Positions 18,302-27,429 of a stretch of 64,000 nucleotides of DNA are shown here, piece by piece. The DNA is from Nostoc sp. LEGE 06077 (GTDB taxonomy: Bacteria; Cyanobacteriota; Cyanobacteriia; Cyanobacteriales; Nostocaceae), in contig NZ_JADEWI010000013.1 in NCBI RefSeq assembly GCF_015207705.1, positions 62,001-126,000 of the forward strand, read 5' to 3'. The translations under genes were made by a program, and so were the position numbers. Below the pieces are notes generated by a model. It was not told the DNA's origin, did no database searches, and saw nothing but the letters and a program-made list of their open reading frames with translations. Position 1 is the stretch's first letter. Each line of letters opens with the position of its first letter.

Positions 18302-18446
18302 TTATTAATAGTAATTTTACATATGCGAGAAAGTTGAAGAGCGATCGCTTGGTGATTTGAGTAGGAAAATAAAAAGGCGATCGCTAAAAAATTTGTATAT
18401 TTCATCCAAGTAATGCTGTTTTAGCTATCCGTGTCGGTGTTGGATA

Positions 18447-19430
18447 TTAACTCAAACCTAGTTCTCGTTTTAGTAAGTTAATTGAATTCAGTCCGATGTA
18501 ATTTTCTACCTTAATTAATTTTGGTGGTCGAATAATATCTTCCGCAGCAGCTTGCACTGCTAGTTGCACTGACCGAAAACTAGCAACATCACTGATAATA
18601 AATTCAGCCCGCTTCACAATTGCCTGAAGTTTATAAGCATCTTTTGGTTGTGCAGTCATCACTAGTAGTTCATCTCCTCGTAAACCGTGGAGGATAACTT
18701 CGGCAGCACGGGCAATGCCTGTACTCAGGCTGACTATGCCTATACAATGATCTTTTGCTAAGTTTTTGACTAGATTCAGTTCTTTACTATAGTCATAGAT
18801 ATCTAGGGGAATAACTCTGACAGCTTTTGGCGCAGCAATTTGTTCGACTTCACCAATAAAATAGCGACTGGTAACGACTGTAGCTGAGTTAGTTTTATCC
18901 AACACCGCGGCTAATTCTTCCATTCTGATTAACTGGATGGGTATTTTCAGAGATTGCTCTAATTCGTACACCATCAGTTCCCCAGCACCAAGGTCTTGAG
19001 AAGGGACTGCAACTAGCACCTGGGCGCTACAGCGCAAACGCCAATCCATTTCGGCTAAAAATAGCTCACGCGCTTGGCTAAGGGAACAGCCTTGGGCGAG
19101 GAGTTGGTCAAGTGCTTGCTGGACAACTTTATATGCTTCAGGGTGGGCTTGGAGAATTGGTGATTGCAATTTGCTACCGCCCTCATGACCTTGAGCGCGG
19201 ACATAAATTCCTGAACCAGCGAGACTTTCTACTAAGCCTTCATCTTCTAGTTGGCGATAAACTTTGCTAATTGTATTGCGGTGTAATCCAGTTTGCATTG
19301 CTAATGCCCGTGTGCTAGGCAATTTGTAAGCTGGTGGATATTGCCGAGAAGCGATCGCAAACCGGATTTGATTAAATAACTGGGTAGAAGCGGGAATTTC
19401 GCTGTCTGGCTGAATACGAAATTGAATCAT
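18447..19430 (-). CDS. plmA: GntR-family regulator, PlmA type
   Basis: This is a 327-residue regulator with an N-terminal winged helix of the GntR type (about 10-75, including LPSTRALAMQTGLHRNTISK and YRQLEDEGLVE). Its C-terminal domain is neither an aminotransferase nor a standard UTRA domain. This arrangement matches PlmA, a cyanobacteria-specific GntR protein first linked to plasmid maintenance in Anabaena and later to the PII-PipX network. I start at 19430 (MIQFRIQPDS) because AGGAG lies ten bases upstream. The longer frame to 19457 has no such site. It is encoded alone, convergent with the Uma2 pseudogene. Confidence 0.8.
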   Translation of the reverse strand: MIQFRIQPDSEIPASTQLFNQIRFAIASRQYPPAYKLPSTRALAMQTGLHRNTISKVYRQLEDEGLVESLAGSGIYVRAQGHEGGSKLQSPILQAHPEAYKVVQQALDQLLAQGCSLSQARELFLAEMDWRLRCSAQVLVAVPSQDLGAGELMVYELEQSLKIPIQLIRMEELAAVLDKTNSATVVTSRYFIGEVEQIAAPKAVRVIPLDIYDYSKELNLVKNLAKDHCIGIVSLSTGIARAAEVILHGLRGDELLVMTAQPKDAYKLQAIVKRAEFIISDVASFRSVQLAVQAAAEDIIRPPKLIKVENYIGLNSINLLKRELGLS

Positions 19431-19568
19431 TAACAAAACTCCTAAATCAAGTAACAATTAGCAACCAGCTACATTTGCTACTTGTAGTATTTTTTATTTG
19501 TAACACTCAACAAGTAAGATCCGATACAGGTCAAGTATAAAGCCATCTCATCTGGGTTTGGCCAATAT

Positions 19569-21188
19569 CTACATATCTAAACCAACTACCGTTAATTCAG
19601 GCGGATGTTCTAGAGTAAATTGATAATATACCTCTCGTCGCTCTTGAGGTAAAATGCTTAACTCCCATTCTAAAATTCCCACTTCCCCAAGTTGAATTTG
19701 CGGTTGAATGCGAGTGAGGCGAATTTTTATTTGCTCATTGCGGCTAACGGGTAATTGTTCTGTAATTTTTAAATTAATTTCTTGATTGAGTAAGTTTGTA
19801 ATTAATAGTCGATAAGCATAAGTAGTGCGACGTTGATTCACAATTATCTTTTTATCTACTTGGCGCTCAACTAAATTCCGTTCAATTTTTACACCTTCAT
19901 CAATGCCTAAGTTCAAGATAAATTCTTGTCCAGGGGCAATGTTTTCTAATTTAGTTCCACCCACAAAAACATCATCTCGAAAAATATTGGCTTTCCCTGG
20001 TAATAAAGTTGCACCCTCAGAACTGTTTTTGACATGAGCTTGTAAATAAGCAAAGCTCACTAAGCGTGGCATTACCACATAATCAAAAGTACAGGGATAA
20101 TCATCATGGAAAATTGTTGTTTTATGGGGTGCGCCATCACTAGGAATCTTCCCACCACCATTGAGTTTAAAGGTAACGATACTTCCAGCTTGAGAAACTG
20201 CTGCTCCCATATTTTCTGCTGTCACAAGAGCATCACTGCCTGAATCCTCTTGCTCTTGGGCAAAAATTCCCTCAGATGCAGGCATAGTCGCTATGCTAGG
20301 CAATGATGGACGAGGTAATACCCGTTGCGCTATGCGTGGACGGAGGGTGTCAATATACCAAGGTTCTGGTTTCGGTGGGAGTGTACCTAATCCTGGTTTA
20401 GCAGTTGAGAGGGTAAAAGCTACATCTAACCAGTCTTCGCCAGTATTTTGGGTTATTTCTGCCAGGTAGCTTAAATGTACTGTTTGACTTGTACGATCTA
20501 CTCGCAAGTCATAAAGGGGAATCCAGCCAGCACAGTTGACAATATAGGATACTTCTAGTTCAAACTCGCCTGCGCCAGCAACTTCTACACCCACAACCAA
20601 GTTAAAACTTTCTTGGGGATGGGGTGTTTGAATGTTATGTAATTTAGCGCGGAGTGCCTGTAGTTGCTTGTCTAGTTCTTGTTGTTGGCTGTGACAATCT
20701 CCAGAGGCGATCGCATATTCACTATACTGGCTGCCCAAAAAGTTCAAAAAATCTAAAGTTTCGCTGAGGCTGAGATTTTTACGGGACAAACTTTGAGCAA
20801 ATGGTTCTTCGGTTTTTTCCCGCAAGCCTTCAATAAATCTCGCCTGTAATCCTAAAGCATCGATTTGCGCTTGCAGATTGTGTTTTTCCGCTTCTATTTG
20901 TTGAATTTGGCGGGTGATTTGTGCTACTCGTTCGGCGACAGGTTCTGTAGTGTAGATGCGATCGCTACTAACTCCCAACAAGCTTACTCCGACAGTACCT
21001 CTACCGCCCACCCTAGCAGAATCAGTTTCTAGAGTCACTGGCAGTGAATTAATCACTAACTCCCTTTCCACCCCTGTTAAAGAAACTACACCTCGTCGTG
21101 TAACTAGGGCTTGATCGCTGTATACCGTCACAGCTACTACCTGGGTGGGAACTGTTTTTCTCATAGAAGGAGTTTCCGGGTTTGTCAC
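19569..21188 (-). CDS. MuiA/DUF4139-family protein
   Basis: This is a 539-residue protein with an N-terminal DUF4140-like part (about 12-115), then a coiled coil (about 85-200, rich in Gln/Glu/Leu), then a DUF4139 beta-rich domain to the end (VNCAGWIPLYDLRVD, YLAEITQNTGEDW and the terminal YYQFTLEHPPEL). The domain order matches the 'mucoidy inhibitor MuiA' family, whose biochemical role is unknown. There is no signal peptide. The start is a GTG at 21188, supported by GGGAG about ten bases upstream. It lies between plmA and rbcR on the same strand. Confidence 0.82.
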   Translation of the reverse strand: MTNPETPSMRKTVPTQVVAVTVYSDQALVTRRGVVSLTGVERELVINSLPVTLETDSARVGGRGTVGVSLLGVSSDRIYTTEPVAERVAQITRQIQQIEAEKHNLQAQIDALGLQARFIEGLREKTEEPFAQSLSRKNLSLSETLDFLNFLGSQYSEYAIASGDCHSQQQELDKQLQALRAKLHNIQTPHPQESFNLVVGVEVAGAGEFELEVSYIVNCAGWIPLYDLRVDRTSQTVHLSYLAEITQNTGEDWLDVAFTLSTAKPGLGTLPPKPEPWYIDTLRPRIAQRVLPRPSLPSIATMPASEGIFAQEQEDSGSDALVTAENMGAAVSQAGSIVTFKLNGGGKIPSDGAPHKTTIFHDDYPCTFDYVVMPRLVSFAYLQAHVKNSSEGATLLPGKANIFRDDVFVGGTKLENIAPGQEFILNLGIDEGVKIERNLVERQVDKKIIVNQRRTTYAYRLLITNLLNQEINLKITEQLPVSRNEQIKIRLTRIQPQIQLGEVGILEWELSILPQERREVYYQFTLEHPPELTVVGLDM

Positions 21189-21283
21189 TGCCAGCTTTCT
21201 CCCATATCAAATGAATCTGCTGGTTAATTTTGTCATGCTTCAGATGCTTCCAGACAAATAAGTTGAAGCTGAGATTTCAAAAC

Positions 21284-22213
21284 TCAATCAACAGTACTGT
21301 AAACAGGAATTTCAGTCTGCTCAACAAAAGTCTTGGCTGCATCCAGTAGATACTCATAATAAGTCCGAGCTACGATGGATAACTGTTTACCAGCCGGATA
21401 AACCATGTACCAAGCTCGTTTAATCGGGAAGTACTGCACATCCAAAATGCTGAACTCTGAGGCATCTGAGAGCAAAGTATGGCGAGATAATACAGAAATT
21501 CCTAAACCCCCAGCGATCGCTTGCTTAATGGCTTCATTACTCCCCAATTCGAGCTTGACGTTCACTTTTATCTCGTGTTCTTCTAATAGATTCTGCACAG
21601 CGCGGCGAGTTCCTGAACCTGGTTCACGCATAATAAAAGGCTGATTATTTAGCTCGTGAATGGGGATATTTTTCTCCTTTGCTAGGGGATGAGTTACTGG
21701 GGCAAAAACTACCAAAGGGTTATCCAAAAATGGCTCACAATTAACATCTAAATGTTCTGGAACCTGACTCATAATATACAAGTCATCCAGATTCTGCATC
21801 ATCCGCTCAATAATTTTCTCGTGATTTGTTACTTGCAGTGAAATATCAATTCCTGGGTAACGCTGACAAAATGGCCCTAATAAACGTGGGATAAAATATT
21901 TGGCTGTGGTGATGACTGCTAAACGTAATTGCCCTTGTTTTAGCCCTTTCAAATCAGCAACTTTCATCTCAAACTGGGCGATCGTTTCAAAAATCTGTCG
22001 ACAAGTAGCAAAAAGTTCTCTACCTGCTTCCGTCAAATACAAGCGTTTCCCAACCTGCTCAAATAACGGTAAGCCTACCGATTTTGTCAATTGCTTGATT
22101 TGCATGGAAACTGTAGGCTGGGTAAGAAATAATTCCTCCGCAGCACGAGTAAAGCTACCATGTCGAGCCGCCGCCTCAAATACCTTCAACTGGTGTAGCG
22201 TCGCTTGGTTCAA
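21284..22213 (-). CDS. rbcR: LysR-family regulator of Rubisco/CCM genes, RbcR type
   Basis: This is a LysR-type activator of about 309 residues. The N-terminal helix-turn-helix (HQLKVFEAAARHGSFTRAAE and TQPTVSMQIKQL) and a C-terminal effector domain are complete. The sequence is closest to RbcR/Ycf30, which in cyanobacteria and red plastids controls rbcLS and carbon-fixation genes. The start is a TTG at 22213, giving (M)NQATLHQLKVFE, with GAGGAG seven to eight bases upstream. The frame to 22276 would add 21 atypical residues. It lies directly downstream of the ccm operon (277-base gap), which fits a CCM role. Other LysR paralogues (CmpR, NdhR/CcmR) are possible but less likely. Confidence 0.83.
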   Translation of the reverse strand: MNQATLHQLKVFEAAARHGSFTRAAEELFLTQPTVSMQIKQLTKSVGLPLFEQVGKRLYLTEAGRELFATCRQIFETIAQFEMKVADLKGLKQGQLRLAVITTAKYFIPRLLGPFCQRYPGIDISLQVTNHEKIIERMMQNLDDLYIMSQVPEHLDVNCEPFLDNPLVVFAPVTHPLAKEKNIPIHELNNQPFIMREPGSGTRRAVQNLLEEHEIKVNVKLELGSNEAIKQAIAGGLGISVLSRHTLLSDASEFSILDVQYFPIKRAWYMVYPAGKQLSIVARTYYEYLLDAAKTFVEQTEIPVYSTVD

Positions 22214-22489
22214 AGGTGATTCTCCTCTAATAGCGATCTTTATAGATATAAAACTAGTATCACTGAACACCTGCAAATCATGGCGTATCGCTCATACGAA
22301 GTTATGAGTTTTAGTATAGATAAAAATCTATGTTCGCTATTAAAAGAAAGATATTTGACTTATAGTCCGTAAAAGTTATGATCAAAACAACAAGCGAAGC
22401 GTAAGATGCCTTCCAGCCGAAGATGAATGCTGAATACTGGATGGTGATGATAATTTTCCCACAATTCATCACTCACGATTCATAATTCA

Positions 22490-23281
22490 TCATTCATCCT
22501 TCCATAATTCTTCGGTAACTTTTGCTGGTAACTTTGCCAAATCAGGCAACTGGAGTACCTCTAATTCAGCGACTTGCTCCTTAATATTCACTGGCATCTT
22601 AATTGGTTGCCGTTCTTCTATCCAGCAACTTGCCACAGGCAAAGTTATTTCTAATTCATCCAGTGGCCGAGGAATCACCATTACTGCATTCAATTCCCCA
22701 ATCCGTTCTGCTTCATACATTCCCGCTTCTACTGCTACTGCCACATTCGCCACAGAGCCACGAATAATGGCTGTACATAAGCCCGCACCAATTTTTTCAT
22801 ACGCGGCTAACTGCACATCAGCAGATTTTAACATGGCATCGCAGGCTCCTACCATCGCTGGAAACCCTCGCGTTTCCACTAATCCAATAGCTAGGTTACT
22901 TAAACGGCTATAACTCCCTTCCTCCATATATTTACTTAATCTATTAGTAATTGGCAGCACTACATCTAGATTAGGAAAAGGGCGAGGAATCACCAAACTA
23001 GAAACCAATTGTCCAAACTGTTCCGCAGTTTGCACACCTGATTCTACAGCTAGGCGTACATCCGCAATTCCACCCCGAACAATTGCCGTACAGTGACCAC
23101 TACCAATTTTTTCATAGCCAACTAGGTGAACCCCAGCTGATTTCAACATCATGTCAGCTGTTCCCACTATCGCTGGAAAGCTGAGGGTAGATACCAAACC
23201 CAAGGCGGTATCCTTAAAGCTATCCTGCCGACGCGACGATGCCCGAACAGTGCTAAGGGACTGTTGATTATATGTGTCCAT
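22490..23281 (-). CDS. ccmO: Carboxysome shell protein CcmO (two BMC domains)
   Basis: This 263-residue protein carries two tandem bacterial microcompartment domains, at about 25-110 and 125-210. Each has the G-x-PA-x-VG-x-DM/CD-A-x-LKSA...YEKIG core and a PRP-type strand. Tandem BMC proteins form pseudo-hexameric shell tiles. CcmO is essential for beta-carboxysome shell assembly. An N-terminal polar leader and a C-terminal extension of about 45 residues flank the pair. A GGAG about eight bases upstream supports the start. It is the last gene of the ccmK2-K1-L-M-N-O run, separated from ccmN by about 200 bases of repeat-rich DNA. Confidence 0.93.
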   Translation of the reverse strand: MDTYNQQSLSTVRASSRRQDSFKDTALGLVSTLSFPAIVGTADMMLKSAGVHLVGYEKIGSGHCTAIVRGGIADVRLAVESGVQTAEQFGQLVSSLVIPRPFPNLDVVLPITNRLSKYMEEGSYSRLSNLAIGLVETRGFPAMVGACDAMLKSADVQLAAYEKIGAGLCTAIIRGSVANVAVAVEAGMYEAERIGELNAVMVIPRPLDELEITLPVASCWIEERQPIKMPVNIKEQVAELEVLQLPDLAKLPAKVTEELWKDE

Positions 23282-23483
23282 GTGAATTCTCCAGGATACT
23301 CACAGTCAATAATGTAGATGCCCTTTGAGCAACTTTCCCGTACTCCAGAGGAAAACCCACAGGGTTGGGTAGGCTAAAGGCTGAAAGTAAAAGGCTGAAG
23401 AATAAAGGATAAGGGATGAAATTAGTTTTTTCATCCTTCATAATTCATACTTCATACTTTAGAGGACAACTAACAATTAACAC

Positions 23484-24230
23484 TTATTCGGGCGGTTCGT
23501 CAGAAATCGGATTGTTCAAGGATTGCCTATGAGGAAATAATGTCGTTAATAGCCTGTGAATGCTTCCTTGCCCATAAATTTGAGTGCCAAAAATATCTGA
23601 TGATTCGGGATTCTCTGAACTTATTTCCGATGAACTAGTACCAGTTTCATCTTGCTGGACTGGAGGCGGTTGGGCAGACGGTGTGGGCGAAGGTTGAGGA
23701 ACAGAAACAGACTCGTGTTTGAACTCCAAGAAAGCCGAAACTGAGAGATTTGTTGAAGAAATAGAAATTAATTTTTCCTCACTTTCACCTAAATTATTGC
23801 TTTCTGGTTGTTGCTGTTGGGCATCAGTAGAAGCAGCATAATGAGTAGGTGGTTCTTGTGGTTGGGTGAGACTAATCTGACGACTAGGATCTCCTACCAC
23901 TGAGCTGGGTGGTACTACTTTTCCCGGTTCTACAGAACAATTAAAAACTGTTGTTGCCGCACCAATACAAGCATTTGTACCAATTTTGCCTCCTCCCACC
24001 ATCAAAAATCCCGCTCCCAGATTAGCGCCTGCTTCTATTTCCAGGGTTCCTTCATTAACTTGGAGAATTGACCCCATACCAATACAGACACCAGGGCCAA
24101 TAATGATTTTGCTGTTGGTAGTTGCTTGGATTATCACACCCGGTGCTAGCACTGCACTGGGATGAATAGTCACATCGCCACTAATGTAAGGCTCAAAGTT
24201 ATTGTGGAGGCGCAGTGGCGGCACAGACAT
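23484..24230 (-). CDS. ccmN: Carboxysome assembly protein CcmN
   Basis: This is a 248-residue protein with an N-terminal left-handed beta-helix of hexapeptide repeats (about 10-125: ISGDVTIHPSAVLAPGVII and onward), which binds CcmM. A Pro/Ser/Gln-rich linker follows. A short amphipathic encapsulation peptide (DIFGTQIYGQGSIHRLLTTL, about 213-232) then recruits the shell. This three-part plan is diagnostic for CcmN, which bridges the CcmM-Rubisco core and the CcmK shell. It lies between ccmM and ccmO. Confidence 0.92.
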   Translation of the reverse strand: MSVPPLRLHNNFEPYISGDVTIHPSAVLAPGVIIQATTNSKIIIGPGVCIGMGSILQVNEGTLEIEAGANLGAGFLMVGGGKIGTNACIGAATTVFNCSVEPGKVVPPSSVVGDPSRQISLTQPQEPPTHYAASTDAQQQQPESNNLGESEEKLISISSTNLSVSAFLEFKHESVSVPQPSPTPSAQPPPVQQDETGTSSSEISSENPESSDIFGTQIYGQGSIHRLLTTLFPHRQSLNNPISDEPPE

Positions 24231-24429
24231 GGAAAATTAAACCTCGGAAGATAGAAGTGCTAAGTGCTATGTTCTGAGTGCTGAGGAACCACTGCACCGC
24301 GGAGGTTACTCCCCGTTTTGGCCTTTTAGCAAGTAGCATTGCTGAGTAAAAATTTTGTTCCCAAACTTGAGTTTAGGTTCGATAACTAAACATTTTATGC
24401 TTGTAGAGACAAAATTAATCGTGTCTTTA

Positions 24430-24469
24430 CTTAGCACGAGCTAAACGCCCCGCTACCGCTTACAGCACT
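24430..24469. repeat. 40-bp dispersed repeat (copy 1)
   Basis: A 40-base unit with the core ctaaacgccccgctaccgct. An inverted copy at 32701-32740 matches 38 of 40 bases. It lies in the ccmN-ccmM spacer together with 'cactcagcactttcaactcagcact' strings (24470-24515) and looks like a Nostoc-type small dispersed repeat. Confidence 0.8.
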
Positions 24470-24516
24470 TTCAACTCAGCACTACTTCTGCACTCAGCAC
24501 TTTCAACTCAGCACTA

Positions 24517-26184
24517 CTATGGACGTTGAATAATTGTTTCCAATACTCGCCGCTTGGCTTTGGAGTCAATCCCAATCAACCGCACGTATTCACCAGGATA
24601 CTCAGATAAGTATCCTTCTAACGCTGCGATCGCATCTCTTTCCGATCTAGCCTCAATTTGTCCACAACTTGTCCACGAACCAGTGCGGAAACGTCTTTGG
24701 TCTACGTGTTCAGCACTAATTTTATAACCACTAGCCAGTAATTGCCGTAACTGGTCTACAACTTCCGTATTCAAGCGGTTGCTGGTAGCCGTTGCCGTTG
24801 CTGAGGTCGTATTACCTGCACTAGCGTAGGATTTTTGACCACTAGATACCGCAACTGGGCCATTTGGTCTTTGAACAATGCTTTCTAATACTCGACGTTT
24901 AGCTTTTGGGTCAATGCCAATCAAGCGCACATATTCGCCTTGATGGTTGCCAATACATTCTTCTAACGCAGCCACAACGTCATTAGTCGAACTACCTTCT
25001 ATGGGCTTACAGCTTGCCCAAGAACCTGTCCGAAAACGACGCTCATCTACGTGTTCCGTACCAATTTTATAACCACCAGCCAACAGTTGACGGATTTGCT
25101 CTACAGTTTCAGCATTAATTGTGCCAATACCAGCACCGTTACTGTTACCATTGCCATTGCCATTACCGTTATAGCTACTAGTACCTGCACTCACAGGTGC
25201 TTTAAAGCTGGTGGCTGCTTTTACCACACCATCTGGGCGTTGAATAATCGTTTCTAACACCCGACGTTTACCTTTAGGGTCAATCCCAAATAAACGCACG
25301 TATTCACCACTGTGGTCTGCTAGACAGCTTTCTAACGCTGATAAAGCTTCATTCACAGATCTCGCTTCAAGGGGCTGGCAGCTAGTCCAACAACCAGTGC
25401 GGAACCGTCTTTGGTCTACGTGTTCCGTGCCAATCTTATAACCTTGCTCTAATAGATAGCGTACCTGATCTACTGTTTCTGCACCCAAGCGATTGCTTGC
25501 CACTTCACTACTCCTTTCCAACTCTAAGACCGTAACACCATTACCTGTATAAGATTTAGCTAATTCATCCCGGATGGGTGCAATACATTTGCTATCCGCA
25601 GCACAGCGATAACCAGCCCGCAGTGCTTGATTAATTCCCACTACATGATGGGCAAATTCCTCATCTTGATCTTGCACTTCTGGCAGACGGTCAGCTTGCT
25701 GCTGGCTTGTAATTATCGCTCCCGAAGGTACATATTTACCAGGGGGAATTTCTACATCTTGAATTAAAGCGTGCATCATCACGATGCACCCCGCACCCAC
25801 TCTGGCATTAAATACCGTAGAGCGAAAGCCAATAAAGCAATTATCCCCTACATATGCTGGGCCATGAATCAGAGCCATGTGGGTTAGGGAAGCATTATTG
25901 CCAACCCAGACCGAGTATTCTTTGCCATCATCACCGATGACTCGGCCTTGCTCTAAACCATGAATCACTACACCATCTTGGATATTGGTCTTTTCACCGA
26001 TATAAAAAGGTGTACCTTCATCCGCTCTAATCGAAGTCCCCGGAGCAACGATTACATTTGCACCTATTCGCACATCGCCAATAATATTGGAGAATGAGTG
26101 TACAAATGAGGTTTCGTGGATTTTTGGCTCAGCTAAACTGCTTGACCACGGGGTTGGGGGTGCCGCCGTGCTGCTGACTGCCAT
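24517..26184 (-). CDS. ccmM: Carboxysome scaffold CcmM with gamma-carbonic anhydrase and three Rubisco small-subunit-like repeats
   Basis: This is a 555-residue scaffold. Residues about 20-200 form a gamma-carbonic anhydrase beta-helix with the expected zinc histidines His75, His102 and His107, and a Cys194/Cys200 pair like the disulfide that activates the Thermosynechococcus enzyme. It may therefore be an active, redox-controlled carbonic anhydrase. Three RbcS-like modules follow, at about 236-318, 358-440 and 472-555, each with G-YKI-x-x-EHVD-x-RRFRTG. They bind Rubisco and drive condensation. The linkers are low-complexity, one of them Gly/Asn repeats. The start has AGGAGG at the right distance. 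An internal ribosome site predicts a short form (see 25501-25517). It sits mid-operon, between ccmL and ccmN. Confidence 0.96.
   Translation of the reverse strand: MAVSSTAAPPTPWSSSLAEPKIHETSFVHSFSNIIGDVRIGANVIVAPGTSIRADEGTPFYIGEKTNIQDGVVIHGLEQGRVIGDDGKEYSVWVGNNASLTHMALIHGPAYVGDNCFIGFRSTVFNARVGAGCIVMMHALIQDVEIPPGKYVPSGAIITSQQQADRLPEVQDQDEEFAHHVVGINQALRAGYRCAADSKCIAPIRDELAKSYTGNGVTVLELERSSEVASNRLGAETVDQVRYLLEQGYKIGTEHVDQRRFRTGCWTSCQPLEARSVNEALSALESCLADHSGEYVRLFGIDPKGKRRVLETIIQRPDGVVKAATSFKAPVSAGTSSYNGNGNGNGNSNGAGIGTINAETVEQIRQLLAGGYKIGTEHVDERRFRTGSWASCKPIEGSSTNDVVAALEECIGNHQGEYVRLIGIDPKAKRRVLESIVQRPNGPVAVSSGQKSYASAGNTTSATATATSNRLNTEVVDQLRQLLASGYKISAEHVDQRRFRTGSWTSCGQIEARSERDAIAALEGYLSEYPGEYVRLIGIDSKAKRRVLETIIQRP
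25501..25517 (-). promoter_or_regulatory. Internal ribosome-binding site and GTG start for short CcmM (CcmM35-like)
   Basis: On the minus strand, AAAGGAG (25517-25511) lies seven bases before an in-frame GTG (25503-25501), which is codon 228 of ccmM. It falls exactly between the carbonic anhydrase domain and the first RbcS-like module. Initiation here gives a protein of about 328 residues containing only the three modules, as for CcmM35 of other beta-cyanobacteria. Confidence 0.85.
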
Positions 26185-26219
26185 CGCGAGATTCCTCCTG
26201 AATTAAGCTTTTTGTAAAT

Positions 26220-26347
26220 AGTCAATAGTGAGCCAGTGCGTTGCGGAGACAGCGCTGTAGGTGGCTTTGCCGACTTGAAGCAACTGTCGTCGGGTTTCCC
26301 GACTTAAAGCAACTGGCGAACCCTTGGAATTCATAGTCAATAGTCCA
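26220..26347. repeat. Repeat cluster between ccmL and ccmM
   Basis: Two copies of a gtcaatagt heptamer-type unit (26220 and 26335) bracket a block of small dispersed repeats, including gccagtgcgttg, gtcgggtttcccgac and agcaactggcgaaccc. The block lies in the operon's ccmL-ccmM spacer and could fold into hairpins. Similar pieces occur in the Uma2 insertion at 17990-18034. Confidence 0.7.
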
Positions 26348-26379
26348 TAGTTTACTGACTCTTGGCTCTTGACTGTTGA

Positions 26380-26682
26380 CTATCTATATTGGTCTTTTTT
26401 ACTGTAAATAAGGCGATCTTGAACATGAATAGTATCAATTATCGCCACTACTGCTGCATCTAAAGGGCGTTGTTCGTTGCCAAGAATTTGACGAGCAGCA
26501 CTACCACAACTGATTAGTACCCACTCATCTACTCCCGCTCCCACCGTATCCGCTGCTACCTCGTATTGTGGCAGGATGTTTCCTTCTTCATCCACTAACT
26601 GCAACAGCAGTAGTTTCACACCCCTAAGACTTGGTTCTTTTTGAGTGCTAACTACTGTGCCACGTACTTTGGCAATTTGCAT
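26380..26682 (-). CDS. ccmL: Carboxysome vertex protein CcmL
   Basis: This 100-residue protein of the EutN/CcmL (BMC-P) family forms pentamers that cap the icosahedral vertices of the shell. The sequence begins MQIAKVRGTVVSTQKEPSLR and includes the hallmark GAGVDEWVLISCGSAAR near residue 55. Its ATG lies six bases after the ccmK1 stop with no strong Shine-Dalgarno, so translational coupling to ccmK1 is likely. Confidence 0.95.
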   Translation of the reverse strand: MQIAKVRGTVVSTQKEPSLRGVKLLLLQLVDEEGNILPQYEVAADTVGAGVDEWVLISCGSAARQILGNEQRPLDAAVVAIIDTIHVQDRLIYSKKDQYR

Positions 26683-26688
26683 TATTTG

Positions 26689-27036
26689 TTATGGTCTTCT
26701 GCCGCCGAAAGGACGAATTGCGTTGACATTTTCCCGGAATTGTTCTACGTCTTCTGTATAACGAATTGGCAGTACATATTCCAAGTTTTCATGGGGACGA
26801 GCAATGATGTGAGTAGACAGCACTTGTCCACCATTGACTCGCTTAACTGATTCTACACCTGCTGCTACAGAAGCTTGCACTTCGGAAACATCACCCCGCA
26901 CGATGACTGTCACCCGACCACTACCAATTTTTTCGTAACCTACTAAGGTTACACGGGCAGCTTTCACCATTGCGTCAGCAGCTTCTACTACTGCTGGAAA
27001 GCCAAGCGTTTCTACCATTCCCACTGCAATTGACAT
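26689..27036 (-). CDS. ccmK1: Carboxysome shell hexamer CcmK1
   Basis: This single-BMC-domain protein of 115 residues tiles the facets of the carboxysome shell. The core is nearly identical to the upstream paralogue, with the [20 protein letters not shown] segment and the [13 protein letters not shown] strand. It has a longer C-terminal tail ending GGRRP, the feature that separates CcmK1 from CcmK2. A Shine-Dalgarno AAGGA lies about ten bases upstream. It is 84 bases downstream of ccmK2. Confidence 0.92.
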   Translation of the reverse strand: MSIAVGMVETLGFPAVVEAADAMVKAARVTLVGYEKIGSGRVTVIVRGDVSEVQASVAAGVESVKRVNGGQVLSTHIIARPHENLEYVLPIRYTEDVEQFRENVNAIRPFGGRRP

Positions 27037-27120
27037 TAGTTCTTATCCTTAATTAAAGTTTTTCAACAGAGCAAAAGCAAAGCTCAAGCAACCCCGTCAG
27101 TTACTTTGTCTTCTCAGCTT

Positions 27121-27429
27121 TTAAGTGCGAAATTGTTCCACAGCTTCTGTGTAACGAATCGGCAATACATATTCTAAGTTTTCATGGGGACGGGCAATGA
27201 TATGAGTGGAGACCACTTCACCACCATTGACTCTTCTTGCCGCTTCAATTCCGGCTGCGACTGAGGCTTGCACTTCGGAAACATCACCCCGTACAATTAC
27301 GGTGACACGAGCGCTACCAATTTTTTCATATCCTACCAAAGTTACACGGGCGGCTTTCACCATCGCATCAGCAGCTTCTACTACTGCTGGAAAGCCCTTA
27401 GTCTCAATCATTCCAACTGCAATTGGCAT
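27121..27429 (-). CDS. ccmK2: Carboxysome shell hexamer CcmK2
   Basis: This 102-residue BMC protein is the major shell hexamer. It starts [20 protein letters not shown] and shares the [20 protein letters not shown] pore-side segment with CcmK1. AGGAG is present about seven to eight bases before the start. It is the first gene of the operon and faces the divergent ndhF4 gene across a 659-base control region. Confidence 0.95.
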   Translation of the reverse strand: MPIAVGMIETKGFPAVVEAADAMVKAARVTLVGYEKIGSARVTVIVRGDVSEVQASVAAGIEAARRVNGGEVVSTHIIARPHENLEYVLPIRYTEAVEQFRT

